Source: Acetatifactor sp. (lineage in GTDB: Bacteria > Bacillota > Clostridia > Lachnospirales > Lachnospiraceae). From it: DNA of 41,290 bases. Shown one piece after another: positions 15,912-25,508 of the stretch; within the stretch, counting starts at the first letter, position 1, and every line of letters starts with the position of its first letter. The stretch is taken from assembly GCA_022511465.1 (NCBI GenBank), contig JAFLRM010000008.1:1-41290 (forward strand). Reading direction: 5' to 3'. The notes under the pieces were generated by a model. It was not told where the DNA came from, did no database searches, and saw nothing but the letters and a program-made list of their open reading frames with translations. Both the position numbers and the translations under genes were made by a program.

Positions 15912-16924
15912 TGCGTTTGAGCGTCATTGTGCCGGTCTACAACATGGCGGCAGAGGGAAAACTTAATTTTTGTATGGATTCCCTGGTGGATCAGACCATT
16001 GATGACTATGAGATCATAGCGGTGAATGATGCCTCCACGGATCATTCTTTAGAGATTCTCCGGGAATATGAGAAAAGATACCCCAAGAAGGTGCGAGTCA
16101 TCACCTATCCTGTGAACAGGCGGCAGGGCGGCGCCAAAAACGAAGGGCTGAATGCCGCCTTGGGAGAGTGGATCGGCTTTATCGACAGCGATGACTGGGT
16201 GGCGCCGGACTATTATGAGAAGCTGCTCGCCAGAGCCACGGAGACGGGAGCCGACCTGGTAGGCTGTGACTACAGCCTGGTGAACGAGCACACCTTTGAG
16301 GTGGGAAAGATTGTGCAAAATAACACCGTCGACCAGACCGGAGAACTGAATGAGGAGAAGCATAGGAAGCTGATCCTGCGGCCGGGAAGCATGGTGATAA
16401 AGATTTATAAAGGCAGTGTTATCCGGGACAATCATCTGCGCTTTCCGGAGGGAATATTTTATGAGGACAACTGTGCAGGGCCTTTGTGGTCTCTCTATTT
16501 CAGGCATTTTGAGCGGGTGGAGGAGCCCTTGTATTACTATTACCAGCATGGTACTTCCACAGTGCACTATATCTCGGAGGAAAAGTGCAGGGATCGCATG
16601 AGAGCCATGGAGCTTTTTTATGAAGAGTGTAGCAGAAGTTTTTTGCAGCAATATCATGATGAGATAGAGTATCGCTTTGTGGAACTTTACTATGTGAACA
16701 CGCTGTTTTCCTATATGCAGGGCGCGAAACGCCCAAGGTTATCCTTTGTAAAAAAATTGCGGGAAGGTGTGGAATGGCGTTTCCCGGATTTTCAGCAGAA
16801 CGAGTATTTTAAGAAACTAACCGGACCGGAGGAGCAGAGGTTGGTCGCCCTGCAGAGGAGGTCCGATATCCGATTCTTTTGGGAATATCGGCTGAAGCTG
16901 TGGGTCAGGAGGCATAAATCATGA
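15911..16924 (+). CDS. Family 2 (GT-A) glycosyltransferase
   Basis: This 337-residue cytosolic enzyme has SVIVPVYN at 4-11, VNDASTD near 38-44, and the nucleotide-sugar/metal motif D92-S-D94-D95 in FIDSDDW. A basic C-terminal helical part follows (KLWVRRHKS). It would add a sugar from a nucleotide donor to the lipid-linked precursor before flipping. It overlaps the ABC gene by one base and the next gene by four (ATGA at 16921), so the three are very probably translationally coupled. The donor specificity cannot be read from the sequence. Confidence 0.88.
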   Translation: MRLSVIVPVYNMAAEGKLNFCMDSLVDQTIDDYEIIAVNDASTDHSLEILREYEKRYPKKVRVITYPVNRRQGGAKNEGLNAALGEWIGFIDSDDWVAPDYYEKLLARATETGADLVGCDYSLVNEHTFEVGKIVQNNTVDQTGELNEEKHRKLILRPGSMVIKIYKGSVIRDNHLRFPEGIFYEDNCAGPLWSLYFRHFERVEEPLYYYYQHGTSTVHYISEEKCRDRMRAMELFYEECSRSFLQQYHDEIEYRFVELYYVNTLFSYMQGAKRPRLSFVKKLREGVEWRFPDFQQNEYFKKLTGPEEQRLVALQRRSDIRFFWEYRLKLWVRRHKS

Positions 16925-19236
16925 GCAAATTTGAAAAGATCAGGGCGCTGCGCTTGGAACGAAGAAAAGGCTTTCGTGTTCTGGTGGCTGTAGAGCTGCT
17001 GGCGCTGCTTCTGGGCGTGATCGGATTGTTTGGTAAAGAGGCAGTGTTTGTGTATCATGCGGCGGAGATGCCAGGCTACTTTGGGAGTTACGCAGAAGAT
17101 CAGGAAGGGATCGTGGCAAATGAGACAGACGGCACTGCGGGAAATTTGGTGGATTTTGTGGGCATATCACTACCTCGCGGAACCTACCGTGTACAGCTTG
17201 CCTATGTCACGGATACAGACGGTTTAAACGAGTGTACGGTTGAGGACAAGGGTTTGGGAGAAGGCCTTGTGCGGTCAAACGGCGCCCATCTTTTTTCGGG
17301 ATTAGATCATACCGATTTTGACATGTGGCTTCTCCGCGATTCCAGGGAGATGGTGGTGCATGCCGATTACAGTGGGACGGGAATGCTTGCGGTGCAGGAT
17401 CTGACGATCCGGCAGACCAATGCGTGGAACCGTATGATCCTGTTTTTACTGTTCTGCATTTGCACAGTGATAAATGTGGTGTACTGCTATATCCAGTATG
17501 ACAGGGTCTATGAGATTTCTGCAAAAAATAAGAATATCACTTTTGGACTGGGGGTTATCATTCTGCTGGCCTCTCTTCCGCTGACCATGGACTATATGGT
17601 GGGGAGCGGTGACCTTGTGTATCACTTGATGCGTGTGGAGGGGATCAAGGATGGTATCTTAAACGGGCAGTTCCCTATACGCATCTCGCCGGAATGGCAA
17701 CAGGGATATGGGTATGCCTCCCCAATCTTTTACGGTGAAACATTCCTCTATTTGGCGGCTATGTTCCGGTTGATCGGCTTTTCGGTGACGACGAGTTACC
17801 GCATATTTATGTTTGTTGTGACGGTAGCAACCGTGTTGATCGCTTACCATTGTTTTAAGAGGATATTTGAGGAGGCTTATGTGGGCCTGTTCTGCAGTGC
17901 CCTGTACTCTCTCTGTGTCTATCGCATTTATCGGACGCACATTACCGGTTCCTGGGGGGAATGTTTTGGGATCATGTTGTTGCCTTTGATCCTCTACAGT
18001 TTCTGGCGGATCTTTACACAGGATGTTCACAAGAAGAGCTATCGGAGAAGCTGGATGCCCCTTACCATTGGATCTGCGCTGCTGTTTCAGTCACATTTGC
18101 TCAGTTGTGAGATGGTGGGTGTGTTTACGATACTTTTATGTGTTTGGCAGTGGAGAAAGGTGTTTCGCAGGCAGACTCTTCTTGTTCTGGTGAAGGCGGC
18201 AGTATTCAGCGTGTTGCTCAGCGCGTGGTTTATGATTCCTTTTTTGGACTATATGCTCACAGGTGACTTTGTCATTCATCATGTGTCCGGGCGAACGATC
18301 CAATCCAGAGGCTTACTTGTGGCTCATCTGTTTTTAACCTTTTTTGAGGACGGCGGCAATGTATTTTACGATACAGCAGGTATGGCGAACAGTGCAGCCA
18401 CAGGGGTAGGAATCTCGCTGGTGGCGGCGCTGGTGATTCTGGCGGCTCTGCTTTTTACCGGCAGAATTAAGGCACTTAAGGAGGAAGAGCAAAAACTCGG
18501 TGTTATTGCGGGGGTATTGTCCTCGGCGGCTATGGTGATGAGCTTAAACCTCTTCCCCTGGGATCAGATTCAGGCGTTAAATGGTGTGGCAGCCTCTCTG
18601 GTGTCCAGTCTCCAGACCCCGGCCAGGTGGCTGATCATCCCCAGTGTGGGGCTTACTGTTGTAGCCGGTGTAGTTATGAAATATATGATGGGATGCAGCA
18701 AGGCAGGAGCGGCAAAGATATATGTGGCAGGGATGCTGTTTCTCCTGACACTCAGTTCTGTCTACTTGCAGGAGGGCGTGCTGAACACAGCGGAGCCGGT
18801 TCGTGTTTACAACAGCGAGGGTATGGGTACCGGCTACATTTCCGGTGCGGAATATCTGCCCTACGGAGCAGCTGCCGACCAATTTATGTACCATGATCCC
18901 TACACCATGGGAGATTTGCAGGTGGCGGATCATAAGAAGCTGTCACTGGGGGCAGATGCCTATGTGGCCAATTTGGGGGATCGTGCGGGCAGGATCACCT
19001 TCCCCTTGCTATATTACAAGGGTTACCGCGCCTATGGAAAGGCTGGGGAGTGGTTAAACTGTATTGCGGGTGATAATTTTCAGGTGACTGTGGAGATACC
19101 GGCAGGCTACGAAGGGGAGATCCGGGTAAGGTTTGTAAGCCCGTGGTATTGGAGAGTGGGAGAAGGTATCACTTGTGTTACGGTTCTGGCGTTATTGTTC
19201 CTATTTCTAAAAGATCGAAAGAGGATTGGAGGCTGA
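16921..19236 (+). CDS. PTPS-related-type polytopic membrane protein, full-length paralog 1
   Basis: This 771-residue protein has a membrane segment at about 19-37, then an extracytoplasmic beta-rich module (about 45-165, with LPRGTYRVQLAY), a second segment at about 170-190, and a polytopic body. The first loop of the body holds D231, H235, R238 and E240 (GDLVYHLMRVEG), followed by GYGYASPIFYGETF. FQSHLLSCEM lies further on. A soluble C-terminal domain follows from about 625. The body resembles the PF10131 'PTPS-related' membrane family, whose name is misleading; I read it as GT-C-like. The start ATG 16921 overlaps the GT2 stop. It is the first of three tandem paralogs. Confidence 0.7.
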   Translation: MSKFEKIRALRLERRKGFRVLVAVELLALLLGVIGLFGKEAVFVYHAAEMPGYFGSYAEDQEGIVANETDGTAGNLVDFVGISLPRGTYRVQLAYVTDTDGLNECTVEDKGLGEGLVRSNGAHLFSGLDHTDFDMWLLRDSREMVVHADYSGTGMLAVQDLTIRQTNAWNRMILFLLFCICTVINVVYCYIQYDRVYEISAKNKNITFGLGVIILLASLPLTMDYMVGSGDLVYHLMRVEGIKDGILNGQFPIRISPEWQQGYGYASPIFYGETFLYLAAMFRLIGFSVTTSYRIFMFVVTVATVLIAYHCFKRIFEEAYVGLFCSALYSLCVYRIYRTHITGSWGECFGIMLLPLILYSFWRIFTQDVHKKSYRRSWMPLTIGSALLFQSHLLSCEMVGVFTILLCVWQWRKVFRRQTLLVLVKAAVFSVLLSAWFMIPFLDYMLTGDFVIHHVSGRTIQSRGLLVAHLFLTFFEDGGNVFYDTAGMANSAATGVGISLVAALVILAALLFTGRIKALKEEEQKLGVIAGVLSSAAMVMSLNLFPWDQIQALNGVAASLVSSLQTPARWLIIPSVGLTVVAGVVMKYMMGCSKAGAAKIYVAGMLFLLTLSSVYLQEGVLNTAEPVRVYNSEGMGTGYISGAEYLPYGAAADQFMYHDPYTMGDLQVADHKKLSLGADAYVANLGDRAGRITFPLLYYKGYRAYGKAGEWLNCIAGDNFQVTVEIPAGYEGEIRVRFVSPWYWRVGEGITCVTVLALLFLFLKDRKRIGG

Positions 19237-19237
19237 A

Positions 19238-20683
19238 ATGAAGCGTGTGGGCAAAATTGATGACAAAATCCTATGGTGCCTGCTCCTGATCGCGGGAGTA
19301 GCTTCCGTGCCACTCATGACAGACTATGTTTTCTGGGGAGAAAGTCTGGCGGGAACTTTAAATCAGATCCATGTTCTGGGACAAGGACTCGGCAGCGTAT
19401 TCCCGCTGAGGGTTATGCCGGTGAGTGATCATGGTTATGGTGCGGCATCCTTACAGGCGAATGTCTTTTATCTGATCCCTGCCCTACTGTATCGGTTTGG
19501 GATGGAGATGAAAAATGCCTATAAGTGGACACTGTTTTTGTTAAATCTGGCGACAGCCGGGATCGCTTATCTATGCTTTAGAAGATGCTGCGGAAGCAAG
19601 TGGGCAGGGGTGATCGGCAGTATGCTGTTCACCTGGTGTCCCGGCCGATGCAGTGAGATGTATCTGGTAGGCGATCTGGGGGAGACGGCAGCCTGGACCT
19701 TTCTTCCACTGATCTTGTTGGGTTTTCGGCTTTTGTATAAAGAGGAGAGGACAGGGCAGGATCACAGGGACGCCGGAGGGGCTCTTTTCTTGGGCTACAG
19801 TCTGGTGGCGCTCTCCTCCACGGTAGTGCTCTTTGCGGTGATGGTGATGACGGCGGTATTCTTGTTGGTGATGGGCAGAGAGACCTTTCGGGGAAAAAGG
19901 TTGTTTACAGTGGTCTGGGCAGGAGTTATCACATTTTTTGTAAACGCGTGGTTTTTGGTGCCTGCTTTGCTGCGGCTCCGGGAGGTTCCGGCAGTGGCTC
20001 CTCTTCTTTTGAGTGATGTGCGAGGCAGCGGAATGTACATCAGCCAGTATCTGACTGTCTTTAATCGGGGCGGTGACGGCGAGCGCCTTATGAGAGAGGG
20101 ACTGGTAGGAGTCCGGGCCATGGGACCGGGAATTGCGGTGATGCTATTATTGACGGTTTTTCTGTGGATGGTTTTTGTGAAGGAAAAACGGTGCGATGAC
20201 ATACTTGTGGTGGCGTGGGAAAGGCGCTTTGTGGGAAAGTGTATGGGGACTGCAGCAATATTGATGTTTTTCAGCCTGAACCTTTTCCCTTGGGATCTGT
20301 TGCAGAATAGGAACATGATCTGCTCTATTTTGCTGGCGGTGATGCACACGCCCGCCAAGCTGGGGATCGTTGCCGATGCTTGCCTGCTCCTATCGGCGTG
20401 CATCTTTTTCTCCCTATTGTCAGAAAAGGCAGACGAGAAGGAGGGCAAACTGGTTACTTTGATCGTGGTTGCGATTGCCTTTTGCACTACGCAGTTTTTG
20501 CTGGGGGATATTTTACAGACGCGCAGCTTTTTGAGGGAGGCTGAAGTGACGGCACTGTATGCCTCTGAGTTTTCCCTTTTGAGCGGGGAATCTATGGCCT
20601 GGAGACTTTGTGAGGTTGTTTCTGCGGTAACCCTGTGTGCCTGTGTGGTGCTGTTTGTTTTAAGGAGACGTAAGAAGTGTTAG
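19238..20683 (+). CDS. PTPS-related-type polytopic protein, short and degenerate paralog 2
   Basis: This 481-residue membrane protein starts at ATG 19238, with GGAGG at 19228-19232 and one base after the previous stop (a TTG at 19226 is less likely). It aligns with the bodies of the proteins at 16921 and 20677 (SVPLMTDY, HGYGAAS, GDLGETAAWTFLPL). It lacks their N-terminal extracytoplasmic module, and where they have D..YH..R.E it reads GESLAGTLNQIHVL. The QSH.LSCEM block is also missing. It has about eleven hydrophobic segments and only a short C-terminus. It may be a non-catalytic partner or an enzyme with altered chemistry. Reading frame and spacing are intact, so it is not a pseudogene by sequence. 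Confidence 0.65.
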   Translation: MKRVGKIDDKILWCLLLIAGVASVPLMTDYVFWGESLAGTLNQIHVLGQGLGSVFPLRVMPVSDHGYGAASLQANVFYLIPALLYRFGMEMKNAYKWTLFLLNLATAGIAYLCFRRCCGSKWAGVIGSMLFTWCPGRCSEMYLVGDLGETAAWTFLPLILLGFRLLYKEERTGQDHRDAGGALFLGYSLVALSSTVVLFAVMVMTAVFLLVMGRETFRGKRLFTVVWAGVITFFVNAWFLVPALLRLREVPAVAPLLLSDVRGSGMYISQYLTVFNRGGDGERLMREGLVGVRAMGPGIAVMLLLTVFLWMVFVKEKRCDDILVVAWERRFVGKCMGTAAILMFFSLNLFPWDLLQNRNMICSILLAVMHTPAKLGIVADACLLLSACIFFSLLSEKADEKEGKLVTLIVVAIAFCTTQFLLGDILQTRSFLREAEVTALYASEFSLLSGESMAWRLCEVVSAVTLCACVVLFVLRRRKKC

Positions 20684-22935
20684 AGAAAGTGAATGTTTTA
20701 AAAAATAAGAAGATCATCATTCTATTGTGTGTGCAATTGATCCTTATCCTGATCGGTGTTGCAGGACTTTTTGGCGAAACCGGAGTGGTTGTAGGGCAGG
20801 AGGATACACAGAAACTTCTTGATGAGGGTGTGGCTCTGCCTGCCGGCGCGTACACGCTCAGGGTTTATTATGACTCCGCAGAAGACGCTGATGGATATTT
20901 TGAACCTCAGTCGGAGAGCGAAAAGTTTAAAGCACTCCTCAGTAATCGAGTGTTTCTATTTCAGGGCCTACACGAGAGGGACTGTAGTTTTTTCCTGATG
21001 GAAAACGTGGAACATTTGAGATTGGACTTAAACATATCGGGAGCAACTCAGTTTTATGGAGCGGAGATAATCGCCGGTACAGAGGGCAGCCGAATCTATC
21101 TCTTCTGGCTGCTGTTGGTCTGCATCCCTTTAGATCTGTTCATCTGGCTTTATATGTGTCACAGGAGGGAGCCGATATCCACAGAGAAGCTGGCAGTACT
21201 CTTGGGGATTCCGGCCCTTGCACTGATGGCATCCTTGCCCATGATGGTAGATTACACTTTTGTCGGCGATGATTGGATATATCATGTGGAGCGGATCGAG
21301 GCGCTGTACACTGCAATCGTACGAGGCGAACTGCCCAGCCGCATGAGTTCCTTCTGGAACAGGGGGCACGGTTACGCAAGTTCCTTCTTCTATTGTGACA
21401 CTTTTCTGGTAATTCCGGCGCTTTTGAGGCTTTGGGGGCTTGATCTGACCGCTGCTTACCGCATTTTCCTGCTTGCGGTAAACCTGGCATCCGCGCTGAC
21501 TGCGTATTTCAGCTTTAAGGGATGCTTTCGCAACAGAAATATCGGCCTCTTTGGCTGTGCGCTGTATACCTTAGCACCTTATCGACTGCATAACGTGTAC
21601 GTCAGGGCTGCCGCCGGCGAGTACACCGCGATGATCTTCTTTCCGTTGCTTGTGTGGGGCTTTTATCGGATCTACACGGAAGATCCGGATAAAAAGGGTT
21701 ATCTCTGGAATTGGGTGCTGCCGGTGATCGGCTTTTCCGGTGTCATCCAGTCCCATGTACTCTCCTGCGAGATGACGGGATTTTTTGTGATACTTTTGTG
21801 TCTGCTTCTGTGGAAGAAGACCTTTCGCAGAAAGACTTTTCTTGTCCTCTCGGCTACGGTAGGAATGACGATCGTGATAAACGCCTGGTATCTTGTCCCC
21901 TTTTTGGATATGATGGTGTCAGACCAGTATCGTTTTAACGGCTTGTCCGGGAATTTGATCCAAAATAAAGGCATTTATTTGGCGCATGTATTTTACACGC
22001 TTCAGTCGGCAGGGCAATCCATACCTTTTGAGGCTAACGGCATGCTAGAGGCGGTATCTCTTGGAATGGGAACGGCTTTGTTAGTATGTCTGGCGTTGTG
22101 GGTGCTCGTACGGAACAAGTGGGATAAGGAGGATTTGACTGAACAGCAGAAAAATGAGAGGAGAATTGGGGACGTAGGGTTTCTGATGACAGTTCTTGCC
22201 ATGTGGATGAGTACTAATCTGTTTCCGTGGGATTTCTTGGCATCCCTTAACAAAACGGTAGGAGTCTTGATCGGTACACTTCAGTTTCCGCTGCGGATCA
22301 ATGCCATTGCCACTGTCCTGGCTGTGTTTACAGCCTGTGCTATGGCAGTCTGGATCCTCCGGGAGAACCCGTGGTTTCTGTCCGGCAAGACGGTGCTTTC
22401 CTTGATCGTATTGACATCGATGGTGTTTGGCGCTTATCATCTTAACGATATGCTGTTGACCAGAGAGGCTGCTGTTCATTTGTATTCTGTCCAGAACATG
22501 GGAAATACCAGCGTTGCGGCCGGAGAGTACTTTCCTATGAGATTGGATGAAACACACTTGATCGATCATGATCCGATCCTTTCAGATGGGGTGATCATGG
22601 AATCCTATGAAAAGGACGGCCTGGAAGTGTTTATGGACGTTGCGGCAAAGGGGGAGGCATGGGTCGAGCTACCCATGTTGTACTATAAGGGATATCACGC
22701 GGAGGTGTACGGGACAGGTGAACCGCTGACCGTTGAAAGGGGACGCGATGACGTCAGAGTACTGTTGCCGGAAAATTTTGAGGGAAGTGTCCATGTCTGG
22801 TATGGAGGTATGTGGTACTGGCATGTGGCGGAAGCGCTGAGTGTGACGGTAGGAGCAGCATTTCTGCTCTGGTATGTATTTGGGAGGAGAGCTCATGAAA
22901 AAAATCGCGATCATCACAGCAAGGGGAGGCAGTAA
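20677..22935 (+). CDS. PTPS-related-type polytopic membrane protein, full-length paralog 3
   Basis: This 752-residue protein has the same architecture as the one at 16921: membrane segment (about 12-33), extracytoplasmic module with LPAGAYTLRVYY, second segment (about 140-160), then a polytopic body with D198-D199, H203, R206 and E208 in GDDWIYHVERIEAL, GHGYASSFFY, and IQSHVLSCEM. The C-terminal soluble part starts near 600 and ends in a membrane helix and a basic tail. The start is GTG 20677, nine bases after AAGGAG, overlapping the previous stop by seven bases. It overlaps pseF by 41 bases. I read it as a GT-C-like enzyme of surface glycan assembly. Confidence 0.7.
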   Translation: MLEKVNVLKNKKIIILLCVQLILILIGVAGLFGETGVVVGQEDTQKLLDEGVALPAGAYTLRVYYDSAEDADGYFEPQSESEKFKALLSNRVFLFQGLHERDCSFFLMENVEHLRLDLNISGATQFYGAEIIAGTEGSRIYLFWLLLVCIPLDLFIWLYMCHRREPISTEKLAVLLGIPALALMASLPMMVDYTFVGDDWIYHVERIEALYTAIVRGELPSRMSSFWNRGHGYASSFFYCDTFLVIPALLRLWGLDLTAAYRIFLLAVNLASALTAYFSFKGCFRNRNIGLFGCALYTLAPYRLHNVYVRAAAGEYTAMIFFPLLVWGFYRIYTEDPDKKGYLWNWVLPVIGFSGVIQSHVLSCEMTGFFVILLCLLLWKKTFRRKTFLVLSATVGMTIVINAWYLVPFLDMMVSDQYRFNGLSGNLIQNKGIYLAHVFYTLQSAGQSIPFEANGMLEAVSLGMGTALLVCLALWVLVRNKWDKEDLTEQQKNERRIGDVGFLMTVLAMWMSTNLFPWDFLASLNKTVGVLIGTLQFPLRINAIATVLAVFTACAMAVWILRENPWFLSGKTVLSLIVLTSMVFGAYHLNDMLLTREAAVHLYSVQNMGNTSVAAGEYFPMRLDETHLIDHDPILSDGVIMESYEKDGLEVFMDVAAKGEAWVELPMLYYKGYHAEVYGTGEPLTVERGRDDVRVLLPENFEGSVHVWYGGMWYWHVAEALSVTVGAAFLLWYVFGRRAHEKNRDHHSKGRQ

Positions 22936-23599
22936 GCGTATTCCTCGGAAAAATATCAAGGAGTTTTGCGGCAAGCCGATCTTGGCCTATTCCATAGAGG
23001 CGGCAGTGAATGCTGGCATTTTTGACGCGGTGATGGTGTCCACGGACGATGAAGAGATTGCCAATGTGGCCAGACAATACGGTGCGGAAGTGCCTTTTTT
23101 CCGAAGCGGAGAGACTTCCGGTGACTTTGCCACCACCAACGATGTGCTCCTGGAAGTGCTCTCAGAGTACGAGGGGCGGGGAGAGCGTTTTGATCTGGGG
23201 TGTTGCATCTATCCCACGGCGCCCTTTGTGACGGCAGAGAAACTGACGGATGCGGTGAAACAGCTTTCGGAGAGCGATGCCGACACCCTGATCCCGGTGG
23301 TCTCTTTCTCCTATCCGCCTCAGCGGGCATTGGTTATAAAGGAGGGGCGTCTGGTGTTTGAATATCCCCAGTATCTGGATAGTCGTTCGCAGGATCTGGA
23401 GCCTCACTATCACGATGTGGGTCAGTTCTATGTGTTTCGGACGGAGGCTTTTAGGAGGAACCACAAGCTGATGGTGGGGAATATTCTGCCGCTCGTGGTC
23501 TCTGAGATGGAGATACAGGATATAGATAATGAGACCGACTGGGAGATTGCGGAGATGAAGTACCGCCTGATGACAGGGAACAGAAAGGACATCCAATAG
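22895..23599 (+). CDS. pseF: PseF: CMP-pseudaminic acid synthetase (cytidylyltransferase)
   Basis: This 234-residue enzyme starts at ATG 22895, six bases after GGGAGGAG; an in-frame ATG at 22874 would add seven residues and precedes that site. PseF couples pseudaminic acid with CTP to give the CMP-activated donor. The nucleotide-binding signature ARGGSKRIPRKN occupies residues 9-20, and SYPPQRAL and HDVGQFYVF match the PseF rather than the NeuA subgroup, as far as I can judge without an alignment. The length is normal. It opens the block pseF - FkbH-like - ACP - pseH - pseI - pseG - SGNH, all closely spaced. Confidence 0.9.
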   Translation: MKKIAIITARGGSKRIPRKNIKEFCGKPILAYSIEAAVNAGIFDAVMVSTDDEEIANVARQYGAEVPFFRSGETSGDFATTNDVLLEVLSEYEGRGERFDLGCCIYPTAPFVTAEKLTDAVKQLSESDADTLIPVVSFSYPPQRALVIKEGRLVFEYPQYLDSRSQDLEPHYHDVGQFYVFRTEAFRRNHKLMVGNILPLVVSEMEIQDIDNETDWEIAEMKYRLMTGNRKDIQ

Positions 23600-23615
23600 A
23601 AACGGAGAAGACAGG

Positions 23616-25247
23616 ATGAAGATAGCGCTGCTTTCCAATGTGAATATGAATTTTGTGATCCGTGAGCTTCAGGAGACTCTGTCCGTGTATGAGGCGGAGG
23701 GCTATGGCAATGAGCTGGGAATTTTAATGAATCCTGCCTCTTCCTACCATGCCTTTGGACCGGAGATCACCTTCCTCGTGGAGGATCTGATGGAGCTTTT
23801 GGAGCATGAGCTGGAGCCGGAGAGCGCCAAGGATAAGGTGGAGGGGTGGTTTGCAAATCTGGAAGGCTGCATAAAAGCGGATGTTATTTATTATGTTTCC
23901 GATGCCTATCTGTGGGGAACGGAACTGGAGGTCGTGCACGATTCCGGAAGAAAGGAAGCACTGGAAAGGATCTGGCAGGAGCGGCTGGAGCATTGTGTGT
24001 CTTCCCATGCGAATATGCGTATATTTCCCTATCGGCATTTGATCGAGGAGATTGGGGAAAATCAAGCGTTCTCCTCGAAAATGTGGTATATGGGAAGAAT
24101 CCTTTTAAGCGGCGAGGCCCAAAAAAGTCTCTGCGACTGTATCAGGCAGCGAGTGGAGCTGGAGATGCGGGTGCCCAAGAAGGTACTTCTCTTGGATCTG
24201 GACAACACCCTGTGGGGCGGTCTGGCCGGCGAGGCAGATCACACTCCCATCAAGTTGTCTGAGGAGCACGGCGGTCTGGCCTACAAAAATCTCCAGAGGG
24301 TGATCCTGCAGATGCAGAGACAGGGGGTTCTTCTGGGGATCGTGTCCAAAAACAACGAGGAGGATGTGTGGGAGATCTTGTCCGATCATCCTCATATGGT
24401 GCTTCGACCGGAGCATTTTGCGGCGAAGAGGATCAACTGGGATGCCAAGCATGAGAATATAGCAAAGATTGCAAAGGAGCTGAATCTTGGATTGGATTCC
24501 TTTGTATTTTTTGACGATAATCCCGCGGAGCGGGCGTTGGTGAAAGAACTTCTGCCTCAGGTGGAGGTGCCGGTTTTTCCAGAGAAGCCGGAGGAACTGG
24601 CGACTGCCATGGCAGAGATTTACCGTCTTTTTTTTGAAAAAGCTGTTCTCACCGACGAGGATATGGTAAAGACAAAGCAGTATGCCGCCAACGTCGAGCG
24701 GGCCAAGCTGCAAAATGCGTCAGGCAGTTTTGAGACCTATCTGGAGCAGCTTCGGATCACTATGCGGCGAGTGGAGCCGTCCTCACAGGTGGAGCGCCTG
24801 ACACAGCTGGTGAACAAGACAAACCAATTTAATCTGACCACCAGAAGATACACACAGACCCAGCTGCAGCAGATGCTTTTGGATGAGAGCAGGCGGATAT
24901 ACTTGTATCAGGTGGAAGACCGCTTCGGGGATAACGGCGTGGTGGCTGTGATCATCGTGAATCTGGGTGAGTCGGTGCCCATGGTGGAAGAGTTTGCCAT
25001 GAGCTGCCGGGTAATGGGAAAGAATATCGAGTACGCTATATTGGACGATGTGGAGCAGGATCTGTTGGCAGCAGGCTTTGACAGACTGCGGGGAAGCTAC
25101 CTCCCTACGGCGAAGAATAAGCCGGTGGAAGGACTGTACAGGCAGCTTGGTTACCGCCGGATCGAAGAACTGCCGGAGGGCGGCGTGGTTTATGAAATAG
25201 AGATAGCGCAGGCGCCCAAAAGGGTGTATTATGTAGAGAAGGAATAG
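23616..25247 (+). CDS. FkbH-like HAD-IIIC enzyme (predicted acyl-ACP loading)
   Basis: This 543-residue protein has three regions: an N-terminal domain (about 1-180), a HAD domain with LDLDNTLWGG (D194, D196, T198), S244 in VSKNN and D300-D301 in FFDDNPAER, and a C-terminal GNAT-like domain (about 395-530). This is the FkbH/HAD-IIIC architecture. FkbH-type enzymes take the phosphoglyceryl group of 1,3-bisphosphoglycerate and load glyceryl onto an ACP as thioester. An ACP gene follows 19 bases downstream. Placed between pseF and pseH, it suggests that an ACP-borne glyceryl or related acyl group is added to pseudaminic acid or another sugar; this is inferred. The start ATG 23616 has GGAGAAG upstream. 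Confidence 0.85.
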   Translation: MKIALLSNVNMNFVIRELQETLSVYEAEGYGNELGILMNPASSYHAFGPEITFLVEDLMELLEHELEPESAKDKVEGWFANLEGCIKADVIYYVSDAYLWGTELEVVHDSGRKEALERIWQERLEHCVSSHANMRIFPYRHLIEEIGENQAFSSKMWYMGRILLSGEAQKSLCDCIRQRVELEMRVPKKVLLLDLDNTLWGGLAGEADHTPIKLSEEHGGLAYKNLQRVILQMQRQGVLLGIVSKNNEEDVWEILSDHPHMVLRPEHFAAKRINWDAKHENIAKIAKELNLGLDSFVFFDDNPAERALVKELLPQVEVPVFPEKPEELATAMAEIYRLFFEKAVLTDEDMVKTKQYAANVERAKLQNASGSFETYLEQLRITMRRVEPSSQVERLTQLVNKTNQFNLTTRRYTQTQLQQMLLDESRRIYLYQVEDRFGDNGVVAVIIVNLGESVPMVEEFAMSCRVMGKNIEYAILDDVEQDLLAAGFDRLRGSYLPTAKNKPVEGLYRQLGYRRIEELPEGGVVYEIEIAQAPKRVYYVEKE

Positions 25248-25266
25248 GAAATAAAAGGAAGGCAGG

Positions 25267-25494
25267 ATGTATGAGATGAAAGAGAAGATCATTGCTCTGA
25301 TAGAAGAGCTCTTGAAAGTGCCCGCCGGTACGATTACGGAGGACACTCAAATTGAGGACGTGGAACAGTGGGATTCTCTGGCCCATGTTATGATCATCGG
25401 TGAGCTGGAGGGGCGGTTGGGCGTATCGATCCCTTTGGAGGAAGCCATCGAGCTGACCGGCGTGCGGGAGCTTCTTGAGAAAGCGGGCGTGTAA
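25267..25494 (+). CDS. Acyl carrier protein
   Basis: This is a 75-residue acidic, helical protein. S37 in QWDSLAH is the site expected to carry 4'-phosphopantetheine, and VSIPLEEAIELTGVRELLE is the usual C-terminal part of an ACP. ATG 25267 follows AAGGAAGG; ATG 25276 is an alternative. It is very likely the partner of the FkbH-like enzyme upstream rather than a fatty-acid ACP, since no fatty acid genes are near. No ketosynthase or thioesterase is present, so the loaded acyl group should be passed straight to an acyltransferase. Confidence 0.9.
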   Translation: MYEMKEKIIALIEELLKVPAGTITEDTQIEDVEQWDSLAHVMIIGELEGRLGVSIPLEEAIELTGVRELLEKAGV

Positions 25495-25508
25495 GGAGAC
25501 AGCTGCGT

